Shown in pieces: positions 55,285-64,000 of a stretch of 64,000 bases of DNA; the first letter of the stretch is position 1; every line of letters begins with the position of its first letter. The notes under the pieces are model-generated. The model saw nothing but the letters and a program-made list of their open reading frames with translations, searched no databases and was not told the origin of the DNA. Made by a program: the position numbers and the translations under genes. Source of the DNA: Glaciimonas sp. (lineage in GTDB: Bacteria; Pseudomonadota; Gammaproteobacteria; Burkholderiales; Burkholderiaceae_D); the NCBI GenBank assembly GCA_012927585.1, contig JABBOY010000006.1, positions 1 to 64,000 of the forward strand, written 5' to 3'.

Positions 55285-57270
55285 ATGTTCTCAGCTCTGG
55301 AAATTACTCTCATTTTGTTAGGCGCCGCGGTGTTGGGCGTGGTCGCCTTTCGCATGCTGCAATTGCCGCCGATGCTGGGGTACTTGGTAGTCGGCATGCT
55401 GATCGGACCACACGCACTCGGTCTGGTAGAAGATAGCAAGAATACCCATCAATTGGCCGAATTTGGTGTGGTTTTCCTGATGTTTTCGATCGGCCTGGAA
55501 TTTTCGCTGCCGAAGCTTTTCGCCATGCGTAAAACCGTGTTTGGGCTCGGCATGGCGCAGGTGCTGTTTACGATTGCCGCCGCCATGGCATTGGGCTGGA
55601 TGATGGCGATGTTGTTGCCGCAGTTGATGTCGATCAGTTGGCAAGCCTCGTTTGCTTTGGGCGGCGCGCTGGCGATGTCGTCAACTGCGATTGTGTCGAA
55701 AATGCTGACCGAACGCATGGAACTGGAAAGCGAACATGGACGGCGCATTATCGCTATTTTGCTATTTCAGGATTTGGCGCTGGTGCCGTTGCTCATTATG
55801 GTGCCGGCGCTGGCCGGAGATCAGAGCCATTTGCTCGAAACGCTGGCCTGGGCCGGCTTCAAAGCGGTAATCGTGCTGGTCTTGCTATTGTTCATCGGCC
55901 AGAAATTGATGCGCTGGTGGTTTCAGGTGGTGGTCAAGCGGCGCTCGCAAGAGCTGTTCATGCTCAATCTGTTGCTAATCGTGCTAGGCGCGGCCTGGAT
56001 TACCGAAATGGCCGGCTTGTCGCTGGCGCTAGGCTCATTCGTTGTCGGCATGCTGATTTCCGAGACCGAATACAAGCACCAGGTGGAAGAAGACATCAAG
56101 CCGTTTCGCGATGTCTTGCTCGGTCTATTCTTCATTACCATCGGCATGTTGCTCAACGTTATGCTGGTGTTGCAGAACTGGTGGCTGGTGCTGCTATTGC
56201 TGCTGGTGCCGGTGCTGTTCAAATTTGTGCTGATTGCCGGCTTGGCCAAAATTTTTGGCGCTTCTGCGGGAATTGCCTTGCGTACCGGGTTGGGATTGGC
56301 GCAGGCGGGGGAATTCGGTTTCGTTTTGCTGAATCAGGCTGGCGCTCTACAGCTAGTCGATCCGTTCATCATTCAACTGATTTTGGCCGCGATGGTGTTG
56401 TCGATGCTGTTGACGCCGTTCATTCTGGCCCAATCGGACGCCATCGTACTGAAATTGTCGGCCAATGAATGGATGACACAATCGTTGGCGCTAACCCAGA
56501 TTGCCTCGCGCACGATGTCGAACCAAAAGCATGTGATCATTGCCGGCTTCGGGCGTGGCGGGCAAAGCCTGGCCAAGTTGCTCGAAGAGGAGGGACGGGC
56601 TTATCACGCGCTGGATCTCGACCCGGAACTGGTGCGCGATGCACAGGCGTCAGGCTCGCATGTCTCGTATGGCGATGCGGCGCGTCGGGAAAGCCTGGTC
56701 GCGGCCGGTATCCATCGTGCCGCGGTGCTGGTGGTCACCTATGCCAGTACGCCGTCGGCGCTCAAGCTGCTGCATTGCGTACATGAGTTGGCGCCGAACC
56801 TGCCTGTAATTGTGCGCAGTTACGATGATGCCGATCTCGAAAAATTGCGCGCTGCGGGTGCAACGGAAGTAGTGCCGGAAGCGATTGAAGGCAGCATGAT
56901 GCTGGCTTCGCATGCGTTGGTGCTGCTGGGTGTACCCTTGCGCCGCGTGGTAAACCGGATCAAGGCCGCGCGCAGCGAGCGCTATGCATCGTTTCGCGGT
57001 TATTTTCACGGAATGGAGGTGGATGCCAATGATCCCAATCACTTGCAGACACGCTTGCGTAGCGTGACGTTGAGCGATAAAGCCCGAGCAATCGGCAAGC
57101 CGTTGGCGGCGCTGGAACTTGGCACCTTAGAGGTCGACATCATGGCTGTGCGGCGCGATTTGCGCAATCTTGCATTGTCCGACAACCTGATTCTGGCATT
57201 GGGCGACATCGTTGTGCTGCGCGGCGCCATCAAGCCTTTAGCGCTGGCGGAAGCGCGTTTGTTGAAGTGA
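55285..57270 (+). CDS. CPA2-family cation:proton antiporter (KefB/YbaL-like)
   Basis: A 661-residue membrane protein. About twelve helices of the Na+/H+ exchanger fold occupy residues 1-385. A cytosolic RCK/TrkA-N domain follows, with a Rossmann loop HVIIAGFGRGGQSLAKLL near 413-430, and a TrkA-C domain at about 570-655. This is the architecture of KefB/KefC and YbaL potassium-efflux proteins gated by nucleotides or glutathione adducts. No KefF/KefG partner is next to it, so YbaL-like is the safer name. Confidence 0.88.
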   Translation: MFSALEITLILLGAAVLGVVAFRMLQLPPMLGYLVVGMLIGPHALGLVEDSKNTHQLAEFGVVFLMFSIGLEFSLPKLFAMRKTVFGLGMAQVLFTIAAAMALGWMMAMLLPQLMSISWQASFALGGALAMSSTAIVSKMLTERMELESEHGRRIIAILLFQDLALVPLLIMVPALAGDQSHLLETLAWAGFKAVIVLVLLLFIGQKLMRWWFQVVVKRRSQELFMLNLLLIVLGAAWITEMAGLSLALGSFVVGMLISETEYKHQVEEDIKPFRDVLLGLFFITIGMLLNVMLVLQNWWLVLLLLLVPVLFKFVLIAGLAKIFGASAGIALRTGLGLAQAGEFGFVLLNQAGALQLVDPFIIQLILAAMVLSMLLTPFILAQSDAIVLKLSANEWMTQSLALTQIASRTMSNQKHVIIAGFGRGGQSLAKLLEEEGRAYHALDLDPELVRDAQASGSHVSYGDAARRESLVAAGIHRAAVLVVTYASTPSALKLLHCVHELAPNLPVIVRSYDDADLEKLRAAGATEVVPEAIEGSMMLASHALVLLGVPLRRVVNRIKAARSERYASFRGYFHGMEVDANDPNHLQTRLRSVTLSDKARAIGKPLAALELGTLEVDIMAVRRDLRNLALSDNLILALGDIVVLRGAIKPLALAEARLLK

Positions 57271-57271
57271 G

Positions 57272-57299
57272 GTAGTGCAGGCACAGAGGCCTGCACTAC
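57272..57299. repeat. REP-like palindrome, class B single unit
   Basis: GTAGTGCAGGC, ACAGAG, GCCTGCACTAC: an 11 bp stem beginning just after the antiporter stop. The unit matches the right half of the repeat at 26175-26228 over 26 bases. It could also help end the antiporter transcript. Confidence 0.75.
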
Positions 57300-57344
57300 T
57301 GGCAAACATTGTGTCAACTCAACTAAATAGCATCAGGAAACCAG

Positions 57345-58253
57345 ATGGAAGTATTTGGACGCATCCTCGGCATTATCTTGCCGGTTTTTTTCATCATCGC
57401 GATTGGCTTTGGGTTTGCCCGCGTGCGCGGCGCAGCGGCAAAAGCCGATATGGCTGCTGTAAACCGGGTCAGCATGGATGTACTGTGCCCTTTGCTGGTA
57501 TTTACCGCGCTGGCGGCGAAAGATTTCAACCTGGCCCAAAACGGCACTCTGATTCTAGCCGGAGTGCTGATTTCGCTCGGCTCCGGCCTGCTGGCTTGGC
57601 CGGTGGCCCGCTTGTTGGGTTTTGACGCACGCAGCTTTGTGCCGCCGATGATGTACAACAACTGCGGCAATATGGGGCTGCCGTTGGCGGTGCTGGCGTT
57701 TGGCGAAGCCGGCCTGTCGGCAGCGGTAGCGCTGTTCATGGCGGGCAACCTGATTTACTTTACCGTCGGCGTCAAGATTCTTGAATCCGGCCGCCCCAAA
57801 AGCGGCGCATCCCACTGGGCTTTTCTGAAAAGTCCGATGATGCTATCGATGGTCATCGGCGTGGTTTTTTCGGTGGTAAAAATCCCAGTCCCGGCAGCGC
57901 TGTTCCAAGGCATGAAAATGCTGGGAGAGGCGTGCATTCCGATCATGCTGTTCGCGCTTGGCGTGCGCATGCTCGACATCACCTTCAAGAACTGGCATAT
58001 CGGCCTGGTCGGTGCCGTCGTCTGCCCGCTTGCCGGGCTGATCGTCGCTTTCGGGCTGGATCAAGTCCTGAGCATGGGCCCGGCCCAACGCGGTCAAATG
58101 TACCTGTTCGCAGCGCTGCCGCCGGCCGTGTTCTGCTTCATGATGGCGGAAAAATACCAGCAAGAGCCGGACAAGGTGGCCTCGATTGTATTGCTGGGAA
58201 ACTTGGCCGCGCTAGCCTTTGTGCCGCTCGGTTTATGGATGGGTTTGCGTTGA
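57345..58253 (+). CDS. AEC-family transporter
   Basis: A 302-residue protein with about ten hydrophobic helices of the auxin-efflux-carrier fold. Recognisable parts are NRVSMDVLCPLLVFTALA, MMYNNCGNMGLPLA with the conserved Asn-Cys-Gly of the crossover, and EACIPIMLFALGVRM near the second crossover. Bacterial members export malate, malonate or other small carboxylates and amino acids. No neighbouring enzyme hints at the substrate. Confidence 0.85.
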   Translation: MEVFGRILGIILPVFFIIAIGFGFARVRGAAAKADMAAVNRVSMDVLCPLLVFTALAAKDFNLAQNGTLILAGVLISLGSGLLAWPVARLLGFDARSFVPPMMYNNCGNMGLPLAVLAFGEAGLSAAVALFMAGNLIYFTVGVKILESGRPKSGASHWAFLKSPMMLSMVIGVVFSVVKIPVPAALFQGMKMLGEACIPIMLFALGVRMLDITFKNWHIGLVGAVVCPLAGLIVAFGLDQVLSMGPAQRGQMYLFAALPPAVFCFMMAEKYQQEPDKVASIVLLGNLAALAFVPLGLWMGLR

Positions 58254-58292
58254 GCCCTGCTATGGGGATTTGTTATCTATATTACTACCGCA

Positions 58293-58352
58293 GAGTATAG
58301 CAAAAAACAACTTGTTACCCGCATTTATTCAGTGTTCTATTTAAAATACTCC
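58293..58352 (+). repeat. Copy R5 of the ~60 bp dispersed repeat
   Basis: GAGTATAGCAAAAAAC at the left end, CCGCATTTATTC in the centre and ATACTCC at 58346-58352. The central palindrome is half lost. The right end also lies in an 11 bp stem, CTATTTAAAAT / ATTTTAAATAG (58337-58363). Confidence 0.55.
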
Positions 58353-58401
58353 ATTTTAAATAGAATTTCGTGCGCCACGCCGTCGCTTTACAATAAACGA
58401 A

Positions 58402-58421
58402 GTAGGGCGGGTGCAACCCGC
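58402..58421. repeat. REP unit next to the RAYT gene (class E, copy 1)
   Basis: GTAGGGCGGGTGCAACCCGC, a 20-base unit with a short GCGGG/CCCGC-type stem. Two more exact copies lie on the other side of the RAYT gene at 59001-59020 and, inverted, at 59063-59082. Confidence 0.9.
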
Positions 58422-58437
58422 GCAATGCCGCCGCAGC

Positions 58438-58986
58438 TTAACCGTCGTAAGGTAAAACCAAAGCAGAACAGATCCTGCCGCCCCAATCAGCGGCATAAAC
58501 CTGATGCGCCACATGTCGATGAAAAGACGACCATGGCCAATCGCTAACGCTGTCCACCAGACCATGTTTGACGGGATTGAAATGCAGGTAATCCATATGT
58601 GCGGCGTAATCCGCGTCGTTACGAATCCAATGTTCCCAAAAACGGTGCTGCCAAAGCGTTCCACATTGTTTTTTCACGCGTCTTACGCTTAACAATTCCG
58701 GTTTCAAATAATCCATGCCGCAAGTGACGCTGACTTCGCGTTTGATCAAACGCCAACGGGTAGAGAAATCTGCATCACTTTCCGGCAATGTCCAGATGCA
58801 ATGCAGATGATCTGGCAATAGCACCCATCCATCGATGATGAAGGGATGCATTAGCCTGACCTTGGCAATCGCAGCCCGTAGCGCAGCTCTGATGTCGGGG
58901 TTGGTTAATATTTTTTGACGACCTGCGGTGACAACGGTGAAAAAATAGGTGCCGCCGGGAACTTGAGCACGCCGGTAATAAGACAT
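58438..58986 (-). CDS. REP-associated tyrosine transposase (RAYT, Y1-type)
   Basis: A 182-residue TnpA_REP-type nuclease. ATG 58986 follows GAGGTG. The HUH motif is visible as DHLHCIW near residues 58-64; the catalytic Tyr lies in the C-terminal AAHMDYLHFNPVKHGLV segment. The start MSYYRRAQVPGGTYFFTVVT and the WQHRFWEH segment are diagnostic. RAYTs process REP palindromes as single-stranded DNA and are single-copy domesticated transposases in many genomes. It is flanked on both sides by identical REP units. Confidence 0.9.
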   Translation of the reverse strand: MSYYRRAQVPGGTYFFTVVTAGRQKILTNPDIRAALRAAIAKVRLMHPFIIDGWVLLPDHLHCIWTLPESDADFSTRWRLIKREVSVTCGMDYLKPELLSVRRVKKQCGTLWQHRFWEHWIRNDADYAAHMDYLHFNPVKHGLVDSVSDWPWSSFHRHVAHQVYAADWGGRICSALVLPYDG

Positions 58987-59000
58987 CGTCACCTCGATAA

Positions 59001-59082
59001 GTAGGGCGGGTGCAACCCGCATATTTTTGACTCAAATGCAAATTTCAGCGTGGTTCCACAGCGCGGGTTGCACCCGCCCTAC
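59001..59082. repeat. Inverted REP pair (BIME) upstream of the RAYT gene
   Basis: The unit GTAGGGCGGGTGCAACCCGC at 59001-59020 is repeated exactly in inverted orientation at 59063-59082. The 42 bp between them is AT-rich at first. With the copy at 58402 the RAYT gene is bracketed by its presumed substrates. Confidence 0.9.
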
Positions 59083-59212
59083 TTGGCTGCACTTGCGCAC
59101 CGGCCGGCCCATGCTTGGCCCAGGCGATGATGTGCGTGAGTGCCTGCGTTTCGCCGGCAACGCTGGCTTCGACCGAGCCGTCGAGGCGGTTGCGCACCCA
59201 GCCGGAGAGGAC
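59083..59212 (-). pseudogene. C-terminal fragment of an acylphosphatase gene
   Basis: Minus-strand frame reads VLSGWVRNRLDGSVEASV followed by AGETQALTHIIAWAKHGP and GAQVQPS. This is the C-terminal half of acylphosphatase (SGWVRNR-DGSVEA with the substrate-binding Asn, then the second helix). The N-terminal half, with the catalytic Arg loop, is absent: directly upstream on this strand is the stop codon of uvrA. The other end runs into a REP unit. It therefore looks like a remnant left after deletion on both sides. Confidence 0.7.
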
Positions 59213-59219
59213 CTACACG

Positions 59220-62072
59220 CTATTTCTTTTGCAATAACGGCGCCAGATATTGCCCGGTCACGCTGGCCGGATTGGCCGCTACTTGTTCCGGGGTGCCGGT
59301 TGCAATAATCTGGCCGCCGCCGGCGCCGCCTTCCGGGCCCAGATCGATCAGCCAATCGGCGGTTTTGATCACGTCCAGATTGTGCTCGATGACGACGATG
59401 GTGTTGCCCTGGTCGCGTAGTCTGTGGATTACTTTCAGCAACAAGTCGATGTCGTGGAAGTGCAAGCCGGTGGTCGGCTCGTCCAGGATATACAGCGTGC
59501 GGCCGGTGTCGCGTTTCGACAATTCAAGCGACAGTTTGACTCGTTGCGCCTCGCCGCCGGAGAGCGTAGTGGCGCTTTGGCCGAGCTGGATATAACCCAG
59601 GCCGACGTCAAGCAGCGTGTGCAGCTTGCGGGCGATGAGCGGCACCGGCTTGAAAAATTCATGCGCGGTTTCCACCGTCATGTCCAGTACCTCGGTGATG
59701 TTCTTGCCCTTGTATTGCACTTCCAGCGTTTCGCGGTTGTAACGTTTGCCGTGGCAGACGTCGCACGGCACGTAGACATCGGGCAAAAAGTGCATCTCGA
59801 CTTTGATCACGCCGTCGCCCTGGCAGGCTTCGCAGCGCCCGCCCTTGACGTTGAACGAAAACCGTCCGGCCGAATAGCCGCGTTCCTTGGCCATATTCAC
59901 GGTTGAGAACAGGTCGCGAATTGGCGTAAACAGGCCGGTGTAAGTGGCCGGATTGGAGCGTGGCGTGCGCCCGATCGGGGCTTGATCGACCGAGATTACC
60001 TTGTCGAAATGCTCCAGCCCCGCAATCGATTCGTGCGCGGCCGGTTCCGCGTGCGAACCGTACAAATGCCGTGCCGCGGCCAGATACAGGGTGTCGTTGA
60101 CCAGCGTCGATTTACCCGAGCCGGAGACGCCGGTAACGCAGGTCAACAGGCCCACCGGCAGATGTAGCGTGACGTTTTTGAGGTTGTTGCCGGATGCGCC
60201 CGAGATGATAAATTGTTTGTCGGGTTTGACGGCGGTACGCTTGCTTGGAACCGCGATTTCCAAGGTGCCGTTCAGGTATTTTGCGGTCAGCGATGTTGTG
60301 CTTTTCAGGATGTCTGCCAGCGTGCCTTGGGCGATTACTTCGCCGCCATGTACGCCGGCACCGATGCCCATATCGACCACCCAATCGGCAGTACGAATCG
60401 CGTCTTCGTCGTGCTCGACCACTAGCACGCTGTTGCCGATGTCGCGCAGGTGACGCAGAGTATCGATCAATCGGTCGTTATCACGCTGGTGCAGGCCGAT
60501 GGAGGGTTCATCCAGCACGTACATGACGCCGGTCAAGCCGGAGCCGATTTGCGAAGCCAGCCGGATGCGCTGCGCTTCGCCGCCGGACAAGGTATCGGCG
60601 CTGCGGTCGAGCGACAAATAATCGAGTCCGACGTTGTTGAGAAAAGTCAGGCGCGAGATAATTTCCTTGACCACCCGGTCGGCAATTTCTTTCTTCGCAC
60701 CGTGCAGTTCGAGTTGCTCGAAAAATGCCAGCGTGGCGCGCAACGGCATGCCGGCAATTTCATAGATCGCCCGTTCTTGCGCGCCGCTGCCGACTTTCAC
60801 GAAGCGCGCTTCAACCCGCAGCCGCGCACCGTGGCAGGACGGGCATTGCTTCTCGTTGATGAATTTGGACAGTTCTTCCTTGACTGCCATCGAATCGGTT
60901 TCCCGGTAGCGCCGTTGCAGATTGGTGACCACGCCTTCAAAAGTGTGATCGCGGATCACGCTTTTGCCGCGCTCATTCAGATAGGCGAACGGAATCTTGT
61001 CCTTGCCGGAGCCGTACAGCACCATCTGCTGTGCTTCGTGCGTCAACTGTTCGAACGGCGTATCGAGGTCGAAGCCGTAAAAATCGGCCAGGCTGGTCAG
61101 CATCTGGAAGTAAAACTGATTGCGCCGGTCCCAGCCCTTGACCGCGCCGGAAGCCAGCGACAGATTGGGGAAGGCGACAATCCGTTTGGGATCGAAAAAT
61201 TCGATATGACCGAGGCCGTCGCACTCCGGGCAAGCGCCCATCGGGTTGTTGAACGAGAACAGGCGCGGTTCCAGCTCTTGCAGCGAATAGCCGCAATACT
61301 GGCAGGCGAATTTGCTGGAAAATACTTGCTCGACAGCGCTGTCCATTTCCATCGCGATGGCGCGGCCGTTGGCCAGGCGCAGCGAAGTCTCGAACGATTC
61401 CGCCAGCCGCTGTTTGATGTCGTCTTTTACCTTAACGCGGTCGATCACCACATCGATCGTATGCTTTTCAGTTTTTTTCAGCTTCGGCAAATCGTCGATT
61501 TCATAGATTTTGGCTGCGCCGGTACCGCTTTGCACCCGGAAACGCACAAAACCCTGGGCTTGCATTTGCTCGAACAAGTCCAGATGCTCGCCCTTGCGGT
61601 TGGCTACCACCGGCGCCAGGATCATCAGCTTAGTGTCTTCCGGCATCGCCAGCACCGCATCGACCATTTGCGACACCGATTGTGCGGCCAGCGCAGTTTC
61701 CGGGTGATCCGGGCAGTAGGGCGTGCCGACGCGGGCGTACAACAGCCGTAGATAATCGTGGATTTCGGTGACGGTGCCGACAGTGGAGCGCGGATTGTGC
61801 GAAGTGGCCTTCTGCTCAATGGAAATCGCCGGCGACAAGCCTTCGATCAAATCCACATCGGGCTTTTCCATCAATTGCAGGAATTGGCGCGCGTAGGACG
61901 ACAGCGATTCGACATAGCGCCGTTGTCCTTCCGCATACAGCGTGTCGAACGCCAGCGACGATTTGCCGGAGCCGGACAGTCCGGTAATGACGACCAATTT
62001 GTTGCGCGGCAAGTCCAGATTGATGTTTTTGAGGTTGTGCGTGCGCGCACCTCGAATGCGAATTTGTTCCAT
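59220..62072 (-). CDS. uvrA: Excinuclease ABC subunit A
   Basis: A 950-residue UvrA. ATG 62072 gives the standard [16 protein letters not shown] start; a TTG two codons earlier is also open. There are two ABC modules: Walker [10 protein letters not shown] at 31-39 and [13 protein letters not shown] in the second half, each with an interrupted signature ([27 protein letters not shown]). Zinc fingers are visible as CQYCGYS...CPECDG and CEACQGDG...CDVCHG. It recognises bulky DNA lesions with UvrB. No clear LexA box was found upstream. Confidence 0.95.
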   Translation of the reverse strand: MEQIRIRGARTHNLKNINLDLPRNKLVVITGLSGSGKSSLAFDTLYAEGQRRYVESLSSYARQFLQLMEKPDVDLIEGLSPAISIEQKATSHNPRSTVGTVTEIHDYLRLLYARVGTPYCPDHPETALAAQSVSQMVDAVLAMPEDTKLMILAPVVANRKGEHLDLFEQMQAQGFVRFRVQSGTGAAKIYEIDDLPKLKKTEKHTIDVVIDRVKVKDDIKQRLAESFETSLRLANGRAIAMEMDSAVEQVFSSKFACQYCGYSLQELEPRLFSFNNPMGACPECDGLGHIEFFDPKRIVAFPNLSLASGAVKGWDRRNQFYFQMLTSLADFYGFDLDTPFEQLTHEAQQMVLYGSGKDKIPFAYLNERGKSVIRDHTFEGVVTNLQRRYRETDSMAVKEELSKFINEKQCPSCHGARLRVEARFVKVGSGAQERAIYEIAGMPLRATLAFFEQLELHGAKKEIADRVVKEIISRLTFLNNVGLDYLSLDRSADTLSGGEAQRIRLASQIGSGLTGVMYVLDEPSIGLHQRDNDRLIDTLRHLRDIGNSVLVVEHDEDAIRTADWVVDMGIGAGVHGGEVIAQGTLADILKSTTSLTAKYLNGTLEIAVPSKRTAVKPDKQFIISGASGNNLKNVTLHLPVGLLTCVTGVSGSGKSTLVNDTLYLAAARHLYGSHAEPAAHESIAGLEHFDKVISVDQAPIGRTPRSNPATYTGLFTPIRDLFSTVNMAKERGYSAGRFSFNVKGGRCEACQGDGVIKVEMHFLPDVYVPCDVCHGKRYNRETLEVQYKGKNITEVLDMTVETAHEFFKPVPLIARKLHTLLDVGLGYIQLGQSATTLSGGEAQRVKLSLELSKRDTGRTLYILDEPTTGLHFHDIDLLLKVIHRLRDQGNTIVVIEHNLDVIKTADWLIDLGPEGGAGGGQIIATGTPEQVAANPASVTGQYLAPLLQKK

Positions 62073-62267
62073 GTACAACTTTCTGCAGTGATTTTTTGGT
62101 TCTTGGGCTTATGGCGAAGGATAAAACGAGACGGATTCAACCGCGAAATGCAACCGGCCCCAGTTTTTGCAGGGCCATCTGCGGCTGAAGTTTTATTGGT
62201 GCCTGATATGCACTATCCACGAAAAACACGAACCGATTTCATAACTCAACGGATTTCATAAAAATAA

Positions 62268-62328
62268 GGAGTATCACGATTTTAAGTGCACTTTCCGCAT
62301 ATATTAATTGCGTAAATTAAATATACTC
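62268..62328 (-). repeat. Copy R6 of the ~60 bp dispersed repeat
   Basis: Plus strand reads GGAGTAT (62268-62274), 20 nt, the palindrome CCGCATATATTAATTGCGT (62295-62313), then TAAATATACTC. Both ends show the GAGTAT/ATACTC inversion, so this copy best defines the element borders. Confidence 0.78.
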
Positions 62329-62350
62329 TGGTTTGCAGCAAGGCTTGTGA

Positions 62351-62400
62351 AGGCTGCGCAGGGTGACCGCGCCAAAAGCGCGGTTTGCACCTGCCCCACC
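62351..62400. repeat. REP-like GC-rich palindromic element, class F
   Basis: Core GACCGCGCCAAAAGCGCGGT (62364-62383) is an 8 bp stem with a CAAAA-type loop, flanked by GCGCAGG and CCTGCCCC in partial inversion. It lies 23 nt from repeat R6. Confidence 0.6.
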
Positions 62401-62497
62401 TTTCTACCAGCCAGTCCAGCCAATCAACCTGATACTATAGCTTCTTTTAAAACCCGCTGTAAAACCCGCTTCGTCTTCCATATCGCCACTATTGCCC

Positions 62498-63715
62498 ATG
62501 TCTGCCAATACACATAACGCCTTGCCTGCGGCCATGACCCGCGCTGAAATCAAGTCCACCACTGCGCTGGCTTCGATTTTTGCCTTGCGCATGTTGGGCC
62601 TGTTCCTGATTTTGCCGGTTTTTGCAATTCATGCCAAAACTCTGCCTGGCGGAGACAGCGCCTTCCTGATCGGTCTGGCAATGGGAATTTACGGCCTGAC
62701 CCAATCGTTTGGACAAATTCCGTTCGGCGCTGCGTCCGACAAATACGGCCGCAAGCCCGTCATTATCATCGGCCTGGTTCTGTTTGCGATCGGCTCCCTT
62801 GTGGCCGCTGGCGCCGACAACATGCTGTGGATGATTATTGGCAGGGCAATACAAGGCGCAGGCGCAATTTCAGCCGCCGTGACCGCTTTCATCGCCGACT
62901 CGACCCGCGAAGAGCATCGCACCAAGGCAATGGCGATGGTTGGCGGCTCTATCGGCTTGACCTTTGCCTTTTCGCTGGTGGCTGCGCCGCTGTTGTACCA
63001 AGTCGTCGGCATGAGCGGGATTTTTGCGTTGACCGGCATCTTGTCGGTGTTGGGAATTCTGGTGGTGTTGTATCTGGTGCCCGCCGCGCCGCCACTGCCG
63101 GCTGTGCGCGTGCCGTTTACGGCGGTGTTGCGCAACAGTGAACTGATGCGGCTCAATTACGGCGTATTTGCGTTGCATCTGATGCAGATGGCGATGTTCG
63201 TCGTGGTGCCGCCGGCGTTGGTGAAATATGCCGGTCTGCCGGTAGCCGAACACTGGAAAATCTATTTGCCGGTAGTGCTGGCATCTTTTGTCGTGATGCT
63301 GCCGCCGATCTTCATCGGTGAAAAAAAGGGCAAGATGAAGCACGTGTTTGTCGGCGCGATTGCGCTCCTGCTGTGCGTGCAACTCGGGATGTGGCAATTT
63401 CTGACCGAGCCGATGGCATTGATCGGATTGTTGTTCGCCTTCTTTGTCGCTTTCAACATCATGGAAGCCAGCCTGCCGTCGCTGGTGTCGCGCATCGCGC
63501 CGCCGGCGGCCAAAGGCGCGGCGCTGGGTGTGTATAACACCTTGCAGGCGCTCGGGCTATTTTGCGGCGGCGCGGTTGGCGGTTGGCTGAAACAGGTTGC
63601 GGGACCGAATTCGGTCTTTCTTCTGGGTGCAGTGTTGACGGTTGGCTGGCTTATAATCGCAGTCAATATGCAGAATTTACCGCGCCGCAGTAAACCCCAG
63701 GTTGCGGCCGTCTAG
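62498..63715 (+). CDS. MFS transporter (YajR-like, without the C-terminal domain)
   Basis: A 405-residue, twelve-helix major facilitator. The A-like motif is [17 protein letters not shown] between helices 2 and 3, and [19 protein letters not shown] is typical of drug:H+ antiporter helix 4. The start [19 protein letters not shown] resembles YajR. YajR's extra cytosolic domain is absent. The uvrA-MFS-ssb order is common in betaproteobacteria. The start could also be ATG 62534. Substrate unknown. Confidence 0.87.
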   Translation: MSANTHNALPAAMTRAEIKSTTALASIFALRMLGLFLILPVFAIHAKTLPGGDSAFLIGLAMGIYGLTQSFGQIPFGAASDKYGRKPVIIIGLVLFAIGSLVAAGADNMLWMIIGRAIQGAGAISAAVTAFIADSTREEHRTKAMAMVGGSIGLTFAFSLVAAPLLYQVVGMSGIFALTGILSVLGILVVLYLVPAAPPLPAVRVPFTAVLRNSELMRLNYGVFALHLMQMAMFVVVPPALVKYAGLPVAEHWKIYLPVVLASFVVMLPPIFIGEKKGKMKHVFVGAIALLLCVQLGMWQFLTEPMALIGLLFAFFVAFNIMEASLPSLVSRIAPPAAKGAALGVYNTLQALGLFCGGAVGGWLKQVAGPNSVFLLGAVLTVGWLIIAVNMQNLPRRSKPQVAAV

Positions 63716-63761
63716 TACTCAACATCCAGTACCAAACACCACAGAAAATCAGGAGAATCAT

Positions 63762-64000
63762 ATGGCATCAGTTAATAAAGTCATCATCGTCGGCAATCTC
63801 GGACGTGATCCTGAAATGCGCTACATGCCCAGCGGTGACGCCATCGCTACCATTGCCGTGGCCACCACCGATAGCTGGAAAGACAAAGCCACTGGCGAAA
63901 AGAAAGAAGCCACCGAATGGCATCGGATCACTGCTTTTGGCAAGCTGGCTGAAATCATGGGGCAATACCTGAAAAAGGGATCACAAGTGTATATTGAAGG
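63762..64000 (+). CDS. ssb: Single-stranded DNA-binding protein (5' part; runs off the window)
   Basis: The first 79 residues of [43 protein letters not shown] and [14 protein letters not shown], the usual OB-fold with the DNA-binding Trp residues. AGGAGA precedes the ATG by 5 nt. The gene continues past 64000. It coats single-stranded DNA in replication and repair. Confidence 0.94.
   Translation, partial: MASVNKVIIVGNLGRDPEMRYMPSGDAIATIAVATTDSWKDKATGEKKEATEWHRITAFGKLAEIMGQYLKKGSQVYIE

Larger units (their letters stand above)
62079..62497. other. uvrA-MFS intergenic region
   Basis: About 420 bp without a gene. It contains, in order, unremarkable sequence, a CCACGAAAAACACGAA motif that echoes the terD-AIM24 gap, dispersed repeat copy R6 and a REP-like palindrome. 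The promoters of uvrA and the MFS gene must lie here but were not resolved. Confidence 0.5.

Noticed and set aside
60450-61751. 433-codon plus-strand frame opposite uvrA
   Set aside because: UvrA motifs on the other strand are unambiguous; the frame is a GC-biased shadow.
62079-62300. LexA/SOS box upstream of uvrA
   Set aside because: No CTGT-N8-ACAG or close variant was found in the gap.
63629-63657. Sigma-70 promoter for ssb inside the MFS 3' end
   Set aside because: A TATAAT is present but no -35 at proper spacing; the nearby TTGACG is only 11 nt away.
1-64000. CRISPR arrays, tRNA and rRNA genes
   Set aside because: No regularly spaced repeats, cloverleaf-like or rRNA-like stretches were recognised by eye; a covariance search would be decisive.

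Overview
The window looks like chromosome of a betaproteobacterium, probably Burkholderiales and most likely an Oxalobacteraceae relative of Herminiimonas or Janthinobacterium. This is inferred from conserved gene order (lysA-lptM-cyaY / mrcA-pilMNOPQ-aroKB-dgt; hpf-rpoN-lptB-lptA-lptC-kdsC-kdsD; uvrA-MFS-ssb), a Burkholderiales-type porin and a fused aroK-aroB reading frame. It could not be checked by alignment.

Layout. 1-1.8 kb is an AT-rich accessory patch: the tail of an IS4-type transposase followed by a two-gene nucleotidyltransferase-like/DUF262 pair. 2-11.5 kb is a GABA module: a MocR regulator divergent from gabT, a PotABCD-type ABC transporter (ATPase, binding protein, two permeases) and gabD. 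11.4-21.4 kb is a catabolic island with an AraC regulator, a dead marC-type gene, a cupin, an NCS1 permease, hyuA, hyuB and a porin. The island is bracketed by a 164 bp direct repeat of the gabD 3' end, and the right-hand copy is joined to a broken fmt fragment. 21.5-33.1 kb is a tellurium-resistance-type stress cluster: an ISL3-like protein with a substituted catalytic motif, a DUF475/TerC membrane protein, four TerD-domain genes, an AIM24 protein, and a five-gene metabolic module (ATP-grasp, two phosphoribosyltransferase-type proteins, HAD phosphatase, CitE-like lyase). 33.1-33.7 kb holds a deleted IS1595-type mini-element between two oppositely oriented copies of a dispersed repeat.

From 33.7 kb to the end the content is mostly housekeeping: lysine biosynthesis, LPS-transport lipoprotein LptM, frataxin, PBP1A, the type IV pilus assembly operon, an Ig-like lipoprotein, AroKB, Dgt, an enoyl-CoA hydratase/HIBYL-CoA hydrolase, ribosome hibernation factor, sigma-54, the Lpt/Kdo block, a CPA2 antiporter, an AEC carrier, a REP-associated transposase, UvrA, an MFS carrier and the start of ssb.

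The least expected signal is intergenic. Seven copies of a roughly 60 bp AT-rich repeat share GGAGTAT/ATACTCC-type ends; six of them keep a CGCAT/ATGCG half-site 19-20 nt from the ATACTCC box. Several GC-rich REP-like palindromes also occur, and three of them sit just beyond copies of the 60 bp repeat. No rRNA, tRNA or CRISPR array was recognised.
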